In this document: piece after piece, positions 1 through 10,740 of the stretch
How positions within the stretch are numbered: the stretch's first letter is position 1
Layout of the letters: the number at the start of each line of letters is the position of its first letter
Assembly: GCA_947179485.1 (NCBI GenBank)
Contig: OX359246.1
Location: forward strand, 60,305,632-60,369,631
Length of the DNA: 64,000 nucleotides
Direction of reading: 5' to 3'
Source of the DNA: Allacma fusca
Taxonomy: Eukaryota > Arthropoda > Collembola > Symphypleona > Sminthuridae
Made by a program: the position numbers and the translations under genes
Notes under the pieces: model-generated
Seen by the model: the letters and a program-made list of their open reading frames with translations, nothing else
What the model was told of the DNA's origin: nothing
Database searches by the model: none

Positions 1-979
1 TATAACATTATGACGCTGGTATTTTGTATGTAAGTGTGCCTGCATTCCTTGCACACTCTGTATATTCTATTTATCATCATATTCTCATTGTATGTTTTTT
101 GCAGATGGTATTAGGCTTCAGATAAATAATCATTACTTGGATGACACCTATCATCTCCGCCTTTCTCAAGGATCGCAGTGGTTCCACGTTGATCGATTGA
201 AGAAAAATCTTACTCTGATGGAGATTGAAAGATGGCATTCCATTGACGGTCCAGGGGATAAGAAATCACGCAACCCAACTCATTTTCGTGTTCACCGGCA
301 GTCCTACGGTCGTCCCTATGAATCTTTCTACATGGAACATAGACAGTCTGATTTGTATTCACCAAGGTGTACGTGGAATTTTGGTATTCAGGACCATATC
401 AGCAAGTATGCATTTATATTTTTTGACGAGGGGAGTCTTCGTGTTGGTGTTGACTGTAACTTGGGTGCGTGTTTATCATCCCCTGTTTGGAGCTCACTGG
501 TTGTACTGGTGAATGATAAAGCTCCAAGACCAATCACTGCACATACAAGCGTGATTGACCCACAATTCCCACAGCGTGAATTCGCAATCACTTCTAACAA
601 GTTCAAACGTTTTTTCGAAGAGATCTTCAAAGTACTGGATGAAAAAATGTTTGACCTTGCTTTTATTGAAGAACTGGCAAAAACCCAGAATTATATTCCA
701 ACCGATATTACACCTTACTTTCCAAATTACGATGATGATTACAGGGGTAATCCCGAAGTAAAGAGTTTTGTAGAGACTATATTCTCCGGCCGTGATAAGG
801 CTCGCACCAATTTAGGATTATATGACAGGAAAATATCCATGCATCATGACCAGACAATGTCCCAGCGTATGAAAGCTAGGCCTAGTTGGTATTATTCTAG
901 AGTAGATACATCTGATGAGGAAGGTGACATTGCTGGCGATGGTGAAGGTGACTATGATGATGAGGATGATTGTTATTAA
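1..979 (+). pseudogene. Polinton accessory gene of unknown function, copy A, partial
   Basis: An open stretch of about 290 codons ends at 979 with a very acidic tail of Asp, Glu and Gly. A GT-AG intron probably lies at about 30-104, so the open stretch would be a downstream exon of a gene starting before the window. It is convergent with the ATPase, which ends next to it. The matching gene in copy B is at 16247-17656 on the minus strand. I do not recognise a domain. Its place beside the packaging ATPase suggests a virion-related or accessory role; that is inference. Confidence 0.6.
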
Positions 980-1008
980 GACATAACTTGCGTGTGTTAA
1001 ATTTATTT

Positions 1009-1877
1009 TCATTTCTTTACATATACTGTACATTGTTTATCGGGAAAGATACATGATCTATATCTATGAGAATCTTTTTGTGTAGCACTAGTGTCTATAA
1101 CTACATATCCATGTGGTCTTGATGTTGAATCTTTGTATGCAGATTCCAAAACTTCATCGGTTTTCCCAAAATTAATCTGTCTTCCTAAGATGTTAATAAA
1201 TGTCGAATCTTTCACGAATTTAAAACATATTATGTATTTGGCATTTCTTGTTAGCACCGTTGCACCTTTTTGATAGAAATTCTGCAGGATTAGGATAACA
1301 AATATATTTCGGTGGTGACTCACGCGACAGAATAAATTTTCAACTTTCTTTCCCGTTGTTGCTTCCGTCATTAGGTCGTCAATTATTACAAGAACTGGGA
1401 TGTGTTCCCTTCGTCAACATCATACTCAAGCCCACGTACAAATTCAATTTTATTGTTTGCATATTTCTGCATATCCGCGAATAAAGTCGGTTGGTTTTCA
1501 GAAAAACAGTAAATTATTCTCTCCACCTTAGGTTCAAAAATGTCGCCTCGTCGTTGTATAATTTCACTCACAAGGACTGATTTCCCTGATTGACTAGGAC
1601 CCGCAATAATTAAATTACCAGGAACCCTTAATTTGTAGTCAAAATCATCCCCACTAGACATTTTGTTTTGGATTTTGTAAATTTGCCAATTGTATTTACT
1701 CAAATCTAATAAAGAGAAGGAGTAACAAAAACATGTACTATGGTATTGAAAGGCAACAGAAAACTGAATAATTGTCTGAATTAAAATAATTATTATATGC
1801 GTTATTATTACACCTATTTTATTTTCAAAGGACATGATCAATCCCAACTCAAGCTCTAAATTGCAATTTGAAATCAT
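1009..1877 (-). pseudogene. Polinton packaging ATPase (FtsK/HerA type), copy A
   Basis: A Walker A motif, GPSQSGKS, follows a short beta-strand-like run (NLIIA), as in the FtsK/HerA-type genome-packaging ATPases of Polintons and adintoviruses. The family is known to drive packaging of the element's DNA into capsids. The region is broken, about one break, the same as in copy B. Its neighbours are polymerase B upstream and the acidic accessory gene downstream. Confidence 0.8.
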
Positions 1878-2059
1878 TGATGCAAGTTTAACAATGTGTA
1901 TTGTATTTCTTCAATTTATTCATTCAATTTAAAATCAACAACATCAACAACGACAACAACAACTGCATCATCATTTTTATATATTACATTGAAGTACTTA
2001 ACAGAACTGAATGATTAACTTATTTTAAAACATGATTATAAGATATACTAGTATTACAT

Positions 2060-5000
2060 CTATTCATACATTACTGAATCTTTATGCCAAAACGACAAAC
2101 TGTTATACTCACTAATCCAATACTTTTTAGAATCAAAGCCACTTAATGCCTTTTTGTTTAGTGTAATTGTGTAAAACTCATGTTTAAGACTGCGGATAGA
2201 TGTCATGGGTATGTTCCAAGTCACATCCTCTTCTAAAGACTTTGCAAACATTTCATATTTCAATCTGTTCTTAATTGCTGTCTTAACAATACCTTTAGCT
2301 CTAATATAAGGGACATGCTCATGTTGTAGGTCGTCTAGTCTAAGTAGACAGTATAATTTGGGCGCTAAGAATATACCTTTAACCAAAATACTATTAGGCA
2401 TTTCATCCTTCATTAAGCCCAGTATGCCTTTCTGTTCATTAGTGTATAATAATTCTTTCCTTTTGTCTTTACAGTCTACATACACACTGAAATCAAACCT
2501 TTTGTCATTGCATTCATAGTAGTACTTTTGCAAATCGTCATATAAGTCCCGAGTTATAATTAAATACACAAATGAATCGGTGTCCATCATACATATTTGT
2601 GATTTAGGGCCTGGATAGTATTTTTTTGTAAACTCATAATGAAATTGATACATGTGTGCTTTCGATATGTCAAGCACAGCACTACCAGCCGCTACCATGG
2701 AATCCATGAGAATTGACAATTTTTGCATGTAAAAAATAACCATATCCCCATTGAATAATATTTCCATGGTTTCTAATGTAGGCTTATTTGCCCACTTCAT
2801 ACACGCTTTGGCATTTCTTGCAAATCGACTATTCTTTTGCTTTCGCTTATCCATGCACATGCGGCCGTAGCACACATTGGGAATTCATTTCATTAATACT
2901 TTTACATATGCAGAGCTTGCCTGCGAGCGTCGTAATGCACAATATTCAACAAATGGCTTCATCCATTTCTTTTGTAAGAAAGACAGTATCCTATGTACTT
3001 TTGTTATTTGTACACCTAACTTTAAGTACACCTTCAATATTCGGTAGTGCAAAACATACTTGGTCTTAGGTTTCAAAGAACAAATTAATTTTTCCGATTT
3101 TAATTGATTACCACCGAATCCAAGTTTCCGAAACTGTTCTTGGGAGTGAGATGAAAGATGTTCAAAATCAATTTGTTCCTTTTCTGGTCCGGGGGGAAAT
3201 TCATTAAAATAGTCATGCAATTCAGGAGGTATTACAAAATCAATCTAAAAAAAATAACCTCTTGTATCATCGTCTCCCATTGACAATACCCAATCATTAA
3301 TTTCAGGAATTGTCTTATCCCTCCAATCAGACTGTCTAACCCATTCGTACCCCCGTATGGTAAAGATTGGGACATGGCATACCCATAAAGATTAGTCATG
3401 TTTAATATTGGAGGTAACTATGCGGTTTATTTGGACAATACTGACTACCCATATACGGGTTATTGACTTTAGCCATTTTTAAACATGTTTAGGTTATTCC
3501 TCCTCGAATAGATTTTTCCAGAAAAAGATATTGTGCAGAATCATGGATCAGATCGAATTCAGTTTGACTCATTAAAATACTTGCATCTTTACTCATACCC
3601 GGCAAGCTTACGTAATGTGCTGGGTCTACAGTAAAAGCTTGGATGGTTGTCCGTCTAAACTGCTCAAAAACGTCGCATAACAATGCAACATCTGAAAGTA
3701 CATACAGGTCATGAAATTTCCCCATTGACTGAATATTAAATGCATTCCAGACTTTTGTTGCATGTGCATAATTTTCCTCAGTGATTGTTTTCTCCGTTAA
3801 GGAAGAGTAGAAATACTCCATGGATGGTAGTTGGGTTTCATTAAACTTGGAAAAATCGCTCATGTATTCATAGGGATAATATTGCTTTTGGAATAATAAA
3901 TCAATTTGTTCGGCTAAAAAATCACTAAATAGTTCTTTCACTGAAGTAAAAATTTCGGTTCCATCTTTTCGTGCCGTCATGACTATGTTTTCGAGTGAAT
4001 CAGGAAGAAATTTGAGAGAATCAACAAATCTAATGGTATTATTCTTTTTTGTTGAAATAGAAATACTCATATGTTTTTCATGAGTAAGTGGAATGGAATT
4101 TATACTGTGTACATACTCATTGTCAGGACGTATACCTTTTAAAATAAATTGGGAGTCGTACGAAAGATTGTGAAAAAATACTGGGATTATTGATCGAACC
4201 CTTGCATTGATATTACAGGCGGCATGAGCAAAACCTACAACTTGATTTGTAATATGATCGTGATGAATAATTTTACCCTCATCATAACCAAATAGTTTTT
4301 TACAAAAACAGCAACTAACTGTTCTATCCCTTAGTTCTTCCTGCTCAGATGTCAACTCGGGAACGTTTTTATTCCTGAGTTGACATTGTTTGATTTCATC
4401 GAAATATTCTTCGGTATGTTTAATTATACTATCAATGAATTTTTCGTGAGCGTCTTCCCCGCGATATTTTTCCCAATACAGAATTTCCCCAGAATAGCGC
4501 TTAATTATATACGCGTATCCGCAGGGCATGTGTTGTGAAACCTTGACAGTGTTATCATGATGATCTAACTGACAGTTCATATCTGAGCAGTTTGATGAGC
4601 CAGGGCAAGGATCAACCTGGATTGGTTTAAGAATTGACTCAAAATCAGCATAAACTACAAACCACTGTATTAAAGTTCGATTAAAATCCATGAATTTATA
4701 TTTCCTCTGCTGAGGGAAACGTATAGTTTGTGGTTTGTAGGTTATGCATATTTCCCTGTGTCTTGTTAAAGTTTCGATGGTAACAAATCTACCAAGACAT
4801 GAATAACAAAAGAATTTTTGCCCTTTCCCTTGTTCATTTGCAAGGGCTGATAAACCACTAGTCGGGTTCTCTATACTCTGCTTGAGTAAAACATAGTGAC
4901 TTATTTCTTTATTTGTGACCAATAGTAAGTCAATATGTTTGTCTGCGGTTACATTATTACTTACATACAAAGGATAAACCTTTCCTCTTTTTCTCTCATG

Positions 5001-6495
5001 CCCATACTTAGTCTTATATGTCTGCCCATCTTCCTCATATCCAATTATATTAATTGAAATACTTGAATTGTGTTTTTCAAATTGGAGCACATCTTTGACC
5101 TTCACTGGATATTTTAGGAAGGCATGCTTAATTTTGTTAGCCGTGTCATTCTATGATTTAGGGTTTGTTGCTTTGCTCCTATTTGACTTGCCCCCTCTAT
5201 ATAGAGGATTCAATTCGGCCAAAATAGAATATAAGAAACATTTTTTATCATCAAAGTTCTCAATGTTTGCTACGCATTTCTTTGCCTTCAACCCATCAGG
5301 CATAGTGAAATAGCTACTCTCACCAGCACTTAACGGGTTGAAAGGTACAGTAGTAAAAGAAAACTCTAAAATTTTAACAACTTTCCAATTACTACTGCGT
5401 GTTGTAAGGGTAGCTACGTCATCAGACATTTTTTTACACATTAGGTCAATGGTAGCATTTATCATGCATTTATCTAACACCTTATGACACATGGAATTGA
5501 TAAAAAATGTTTCTCGGACCGTTTCATCAAACGTGGGCTTTTCCATTGAAATTTTTGCATGTGCAAAAAAAGTACTGTTTTTTTACCCTTAAAATTTTGA
5601 ACATGGCACTTCTTAACACATCATGTACAGTTGCAAAAAGACCATTAATTGTCATAAATGTATGACTCCCCATGGATAAGACGTATTCCTTACACATATC
5701 AAATGCATTTACTTTTAACACAAATCTTAAGCCTAAATTATTGCTATCAGTACTTATACTGCCGCCCAACTGATTATCAATTGCATTATTAGAGTAGTAA
5801 ACTTGCCTGTGCACATTGTAATTATGGACATCTAAATCTCCACGTGACCTCATTTGGATGGTGCATATAGGGCAGAAGCGATCACGATATGATTGTATTC
5901 CAAGTAATGAAATCTCTTTCTTTTGTTGTTGTTGTTGTTGCTGTGGTTGTTCTTGGCGATGGGCCTGCTGCTCTTGTTGAGTAGCACGTAACACATCGTC
6001 TTGTTCTCCTGTCACCTCTTCATCTAAGAAATAAATATAATTTTCAAATATAATTGCTACAATATGCGACCATCCCACAATATTCCTTACACGTAAAATG
6101 TGGAAGTAAAATGCACTACCTAAATGTCTTCGTCGGAGCTCACGATAATTATTTTCTTTCTCATTTGCTTCGTCCTCAAAGTAAATGTTGCCATCTCTTC
6201 TTCGGATGAACTGTCGTCCGAGGATATCTCCTCCGTCAAAAATTCCTTGCTGTTCGGCTCCCCTGAGTTTTCCATGTCCGATTCCGGACTTTGTGAGTCG
6301 GATTCGTTTTCCTCCTCCGCCTCCTCCTCCGATAATTGGATGTTGCTGGGATTCTCTGTCATTGAATCCAATCGCTGTGTGGCAAGGTTGTTTATTTCCT
6401 CTTGCATCTCCATTTGGTCTTCCTGTGAATGAGCTAGGTTCTGCCCGCTCCCAGAAGCTGCATCCGGGTTGTTCATCACGTCTTCGTTTTCCCAT
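2060..6495 (-). pseudogene. Polinton protein-primed DNA polymerase B, copy A
   Basis: The region matches family-B polymerases of Polintons. The exonuclease part has a YADFE motif, followed by a Cys/His-rich HHDH segment and a FHNLSYDSQF motif. The catalytic part has MDTDSFVY, the Asp-Thr-Asp of polymerase motif C. An N-terminal half has a Cys2His2-like finger and a glutamine run. In the family this enzyme copies the whole element from a protein primer. It is a broken fossil with about three breaks, the same as in copy B. Confidence 0.9.
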
Positions 6496-6499
6496 ATTT

Positions 6500-7526
6500 C
6501 CGCGAGAACTTCCTCCGGCAATTCGGGGGAGGGTGACGGAGCGGGTAGCTCCGGTCGCACCCCTAAAAAACCAGGTGATTCTTGATGGATTTCAGCATAC
6601 TTTTCTTTGGCTACATACAAATTTACATGGACGTAAGAAAATTTTCATAGCATATACATCCGTTGGAATTAAAATAATTCAACTCTGTAATAAACATAAT
6701 TATTAAATTCTGGCTGTGTAAGCCAGTTACCAGGAGTGTTCGGCAATGCGGATGGATTAAATTCCTGGTCAAATTGATTGGCTCCATCATTGCCTTCTCC
6801 AGTTACATCGTTTGCAGTGGTAGCTTCGGCATCAGCCAATATGTCGGACACATTGGCTGCATTAAAATAATTCCCGTTATATACTTACATGTAGTAATCC
6901 TAGTAAAGTACTAATGATGAGTTCTAATAAAAGGTTTAATGATATACATACCCAAGACTGGCAAGTCTTCACGTTCTTCGGCAACATGAGCTTCACCATC
7001 ACCAGCACACACGCTTGGGAAATCCACACATTCCACAGCAACCTGAGCTGCACCATCAGCTACATCCATACTTTCACGTAAGCCTGCTGTAATCGTATAA
7101 AAGCAAAGCTTAGCATAGCACATTAAATTTATTATCATAGATACAACAAGTTATTTAATTTCAGAAAATGTATGTAAAAATACCCTCTGCAGCTCCCGAT
7201 GAACTGTTTTCCATCTCATTTTCCTTATCCATAGCATTCTTATTACTCTGCTCCGGCTGATTATCAATGCCAGCATGTTCACTCTGAAAGTCCGATTCTA
7301 AAATATAAGATATTATAATTAAGCTATTGTAACCAGAAACACTTAACACATAATTACGCCTAAAATAGCCATACATAATAACTATAGATATACTCAATAT
7401 AAAAAACATAATAATTGTACCTATAAACGGATGTTGTCCAAAAATCTCGGCCCAGTTGGTGTGGAATTGATCATAATGATCTTCCAAATTGGTATACAAT
7501 CTCCCGCAGACACAACACAATTCCAT
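6500..7526 (-). other. Polymerase leader segment kept only in copy A
   Basis: Several short open blocks lie between AT-rich stretches with intron-like borders. One block begins with a Cys/His finger-like MELCCVCGRLY, and others are acidic and Ser/Glu-rich. They precede the polymerase region on the same strand and look like leader exons. Copy B has no counterpart, because its similarity starts at 10721. The function is unknown. Confidence 0.5.
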
Positions 7527-7858
7527 TTTATAATATCGCTTTCGATTAAAACCCACTAATTACTCAAGTCGGAAATTTTCAAAGGCACAGGGAAAATAAT
7601 TCAATGGATTATATCACTGACTATGATCAAACGACTGAGACAAGGAAACGATAATTGTCCTGTAGAGCAGTGTCATTGTGTAATAAATGGTTTCAAATTT
7701 CTAGAGTGAAAGGCTAATGGTAAAGCTAGCAGACCTCTCCAGCTCCTATTAATCCCTGATTTCTGCTCACTTGACTTGTCCCTTCATTTTATTTTCTGTT
7801 TGCATTGCAATCTGTTCCTTTTCGGTTCATTTCACATCCAAGCTGAAACATCTTCACC

Positions 7859-9214
7859 ATGGTTAACTACGTTACTATCGAGGCTTTGAAAGCGAATTTA
7901 GTGAGTCGGGTTGTTGGCGTTAAACCCAGTTTTGTCATCAGTGTTAACGACCCGCCAAATCGGGATCGTTATAATTTGCAGGTGAAGGATCTGCTTATCA
8001 ACTGTAAGCACTTCATTTATCAAGAAACAAAAAGTCATCCGTCCTCATTCTGTATTCTTCCTACGGCGTTCACCGGAATCCGAGAACTTGGCCGCAAAAG
8101 ATTCAAGCCCAAGGCACCAGCTTTTCCTTTCATTTTCCCCCATGGACCTTACTGGGAGATAATGCTTCACCGTTTTGAATACTGGATTAATCATGCATTC
8201 TATCAAGAGTGACTTTCGACCAGACTTCCATTTCCTACAATAAAGTTGTTGACAGCATCTTTAAGTGTGAACGAATTGTAAGTCTAATTTTGTCTATTCT
8301 AATTTAATCAAAATTTTGTTTGCAATGAACGAGCATGTCTTCCACAAGGGCTCATTTTGTCCATTTTAAAATTTATTGCAGTTGGAGTATTTTCCCCGAA
8401 GACATACATGCCCCGTTTCTGCAAATGTGTAACATGATAAATCTGTGCCCGTTCTGTCAAGAGATACCAAATCAGGGTGGGGAAATCCCGCCGGATAATG
8501 TTCCATTCCAGTGTCGAAGAAGCAAACTGTTCGAATTGGCTCATCATGGCGATATGAATTATCAGCGATGCTTCCCTTCCTACAAGAGCCTCATGACGGG
8601 AGCGGAATTTGCTATTCTACCGGTCTCCTCACAGCCGGAAGAGGGATTAAGAGCCAACATGATAGAAGTCATGTATGCTGCAGCCCAAATCGTAAGATTC
8701 ATGCAGGCCGATTACACCCAATTTGGGAAGCTTCGTTTCATTTTTCAGTGTGACGTACATGGGTTTGATGGATCTGTCCTGCCACAAATCACCATTGCTG
8801 ATGGAACATACACCCCTATAAGCAACGGGATCCCTGTATACTACATCCTGGCCTTCCTGTATAGGTTCATCTACAGAATTCTCCATGAAACACCGTGTGT
8901 ACATAACCCCGAGAGGAATTTGGAAAAACCAGGTGTATTGCTTACTTGGGCTCCGTCAGATCGGATGTAAGTCATAATTGAAATCTAAATTTTGCAATGG
9001 TGTGTGAAGGTAATACTATAAAACTTTAAGAAAATATTTTTCTGTAACTAGAACAATTGAACAATCTGCCAAAATGAGAATCCTGAAGTTTGGTGACCGG
9101 TACGGAAGTTCTAGCGGGTACTTTAGTGTAGGAGCCAAGTCATTTGTCAGTTCCCATCTCCTGAAAGCCGGCTATAATACTGACCTATTGAACGAGAATC
9201 ACACCATGGCGTGA
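7859..9214 (+). pseudogene. Unrecognised gene at the polymerase end of Polinton copy A
   Basis: Two substantial open stretches (about 117 and 210 codons) and a shorter third, all on the plus strand, are separated by AT-rich intron-like spacers. The start context at 7859 (caccATGG) is good. The translated text is rich in aromatic residues and has a CPFCQ pair and a YGSSSGYFSVGAK segment; I recognise no family. It is divergent from the polymerase leader, with about 330 bp between them that may hold both promoters. It lies inside the element, as the Polinton end repeat follows at 10170-10513. It may be Polinton cargo or a captured host gene. It is not present in copy B. Confidence 0.5.
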
Positions 9215-9497
9215 TCTTAAGTTGAATGTGAAATTATGGTTAAAATATTTTTAATCATGACCACATTCATTTGAATAAACCAATGATTTTATTCCCAAAT
9301 TAATCCTTCTCAAAATATCATTTAAAAAATTTTTCTTAAAATAATTCACTTTTATTTCGAGTCACCGTTTCAAACAATACCGTAAAACGTAGACCTTATG
9401 TGCTTGGTATTTGATTTTAAGGTACATAAAGGAACATGTCAGTATTTATTTCATTGCTAATAGGTCGATCAAGTAATTCCACATTAATTTGTGGAAT

Positions 9498-9598
9498 TTA
9501 GCACGACCCTGCGTATGACGTTTGTGACGTGGGCGGAGAAGAGGGAAGTACATGGGCTTCACATGTACTTGGTGAAGAAGCTCATCTCGTATGCTTGT
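9498..9598. repeat. 101-bp direct repeat, copy 1
   Basis: It begins ttagcacgaccctg and is repeated at 10042-10142 with roughly six differences. Both copies lie between the unknown gene and the end repeat of Polinton A, so they are probably subterminal repeats of the element. Confidence 0.85.
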
Positions 9599-10041
9599 TT
9601 TTGGTCAAAAGCATGTACAATCCTTATGAATTGGTACAATTTGTTTTTGATTTTTTAGTCGTATGCATAGCAGTAAACTAAAACCTTTGGACAGAATATA
9701 CCGCGACAACTCAGTGTTTGACTTCACCAAATCCTGGGAAGATTGCATGGAAGCGGCTAAAAGTGTAGCGATGTAAAGGTACCATTGTGAAGGATAGCAG
9801 CTTATTATGTATACGCATGTAAAAAAATAAATCGGTTTTTAGGCTACACTTTGAGCGCACATTTTTTTAGAATTTTTGTGCGCTTCATTTATTATTCGTA
9901 AAGCTAACAGTGACAATTCCTTCCGAGGATTCAGTAATTTTCGCAAAGGGTGTGATTTCCTAACGTTTAATTGCATGCACATCGTCAAAATAGCCGGATG
10001 GAGTAATCCACTTGCTCATGTGGGTTTAAACGTGGCGGACG
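9599..10041. other. Spacer between the two 101-bp repeats
   Basis: It holds a short exon-like open segment near 9660-9776 and another open stretch near 9876-10040 that runs into the second repeat. Neither gives a recognisable protein. I see no RNA gene or other signal. Confidence 0.4.
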
Positions 10042-10142
10042 TTAGCACGACCCTGTGTATGACGTTTGTGACGTGAGCGGAGAAGAGGGAAGTACATGGG
10101 CATCACATGTACTTGGTGAAGAAGCTCAGCTCTTATGCTTGT
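10042..10142. repeat. 101-bp direct repeat, copy 2
   Basis: Same unit as 9498-9598 in the same orientation, 544 bp downstream. The copies diverge mainly at their right ends. Confidence 0.85.
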
Positions 10143-10169
10143 ACCTGGGCATCGCAAGCCCTATTCTTT

Positions 10170-10513
10170 AACATGTGATTTTGGTGAGTGAGTCAGTTGC
10201 ACGGCAATTCGCCCGTGTGGCTCTAGCATATGCACGTATGTTTGAAGTATTCGCATGGAATATTGTACGTCGGATGGTAATACGAGAGGGAGATTGGTGA
10301 CGTGAAATACGAGCATCTCCCTCCGTATGATTAACATCAGCATCTACTCCCATTTACTTAACATGCAACATGTACTCCCATGTAATTTTGGTCAGCATCT
10401 ACCCCCGTTTAATTAACATGCAACATGTACTCCCATGTAATTTCGGTCAGCATCTACCCCCGTTTAATTAACATGGGCAGCAATAACATCAGCACCTCCA
10501 CTGCGATATCTAC
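10170..10513. repeat. Polinton end block with 55-bp minisatellite, left copy
   Basis: It contains a unique part (gttgcacggcaattcgcccg at about 10197) and then about 2.4 tandem copies of a 55-bp unit beginning catctactcc at 10341. It ends in gatatctac at 10513. The same block lies at 25808-26261 in the same orientation with about 4.4 tandem units. It fits the right-hand end of copy A. Confidence 0.85.
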
Positions 10514-10598
10514 TACGTCACAGTCACACAATGATAAGCGAAAAACACTATGAAACAGGAATAGTAACAACCAACACTTACAAAGGCAGAAACATGAG
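10514..10598. repeat. Left terminal inverted repeat of Polinton B (85 bp)
   Basis: It starts tacgtcacagtcac and is the exact reverse complement of 26262-26346. It abuts the end block of copy A directly (gatatctac at 10505-10513). Confidence 0.95.
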
Positions 10599-10740
10599 CA
10601 ATCACAAATGGACACAAACCATATAAGTAATTTTCCTGGAGAAATTCTAAACGTTGTCGACTGAAATTTATACGTTTTGCGGGCTGCTTGCGGGCCCAAC
10701 GTATATATAAATCCAGCCCGAAATATGGGAAAACAAAGAC

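Larger units (their letters stand above)
1..6500. repeat. Left arm of a 6.5-kb inverted repeat
   Basis: Position 1 pairs with 17162 and about 6500 pairs with about 10721. A 538-residue stretch of the polymerase is identical in both arms. The arms differ in length by about 58 bp. Similarity stops sharply near 6500, beyond which the left side has a longer polymerase leader. The arm probably extends past the window start, since copy B continues beyond 17162. Confidence 0.95.
1..10513 (-). mobile_element. Polinton/Maverick copy A, partial, runs off the window start
   Basis: Seen: in the minus direction it holds polymerase B, then packaging ATPase, then an accessory gene on the opposite strand, which is a Polinton order. 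Its polymerase-side end is a repeat block (10170-10513) of the same type and orientation as the one at the right end of copy B. The part from 1 to about 6500 is a reverse copy of 10721-17162. The capsid half would lie before the window start. It is a broken fossil; the polymerase region has about three breaks, shared with copy B, so the decay came before the two copies separated. Age: very recent as a duplication, judged from near identity. It could also be an assembly or haplotype artefact of one locus. Confidence 0.85.

Noticed and set aside
5527-6495. A second long open frame with a glycine run over the acidic polymerase leader, in another frame
   Set aside because: It overlaps the acidic Ser/Glu frame, and its composition (GGGGGG, mixed basic text) looks like a shadow of GAG/GAA-rich codons.
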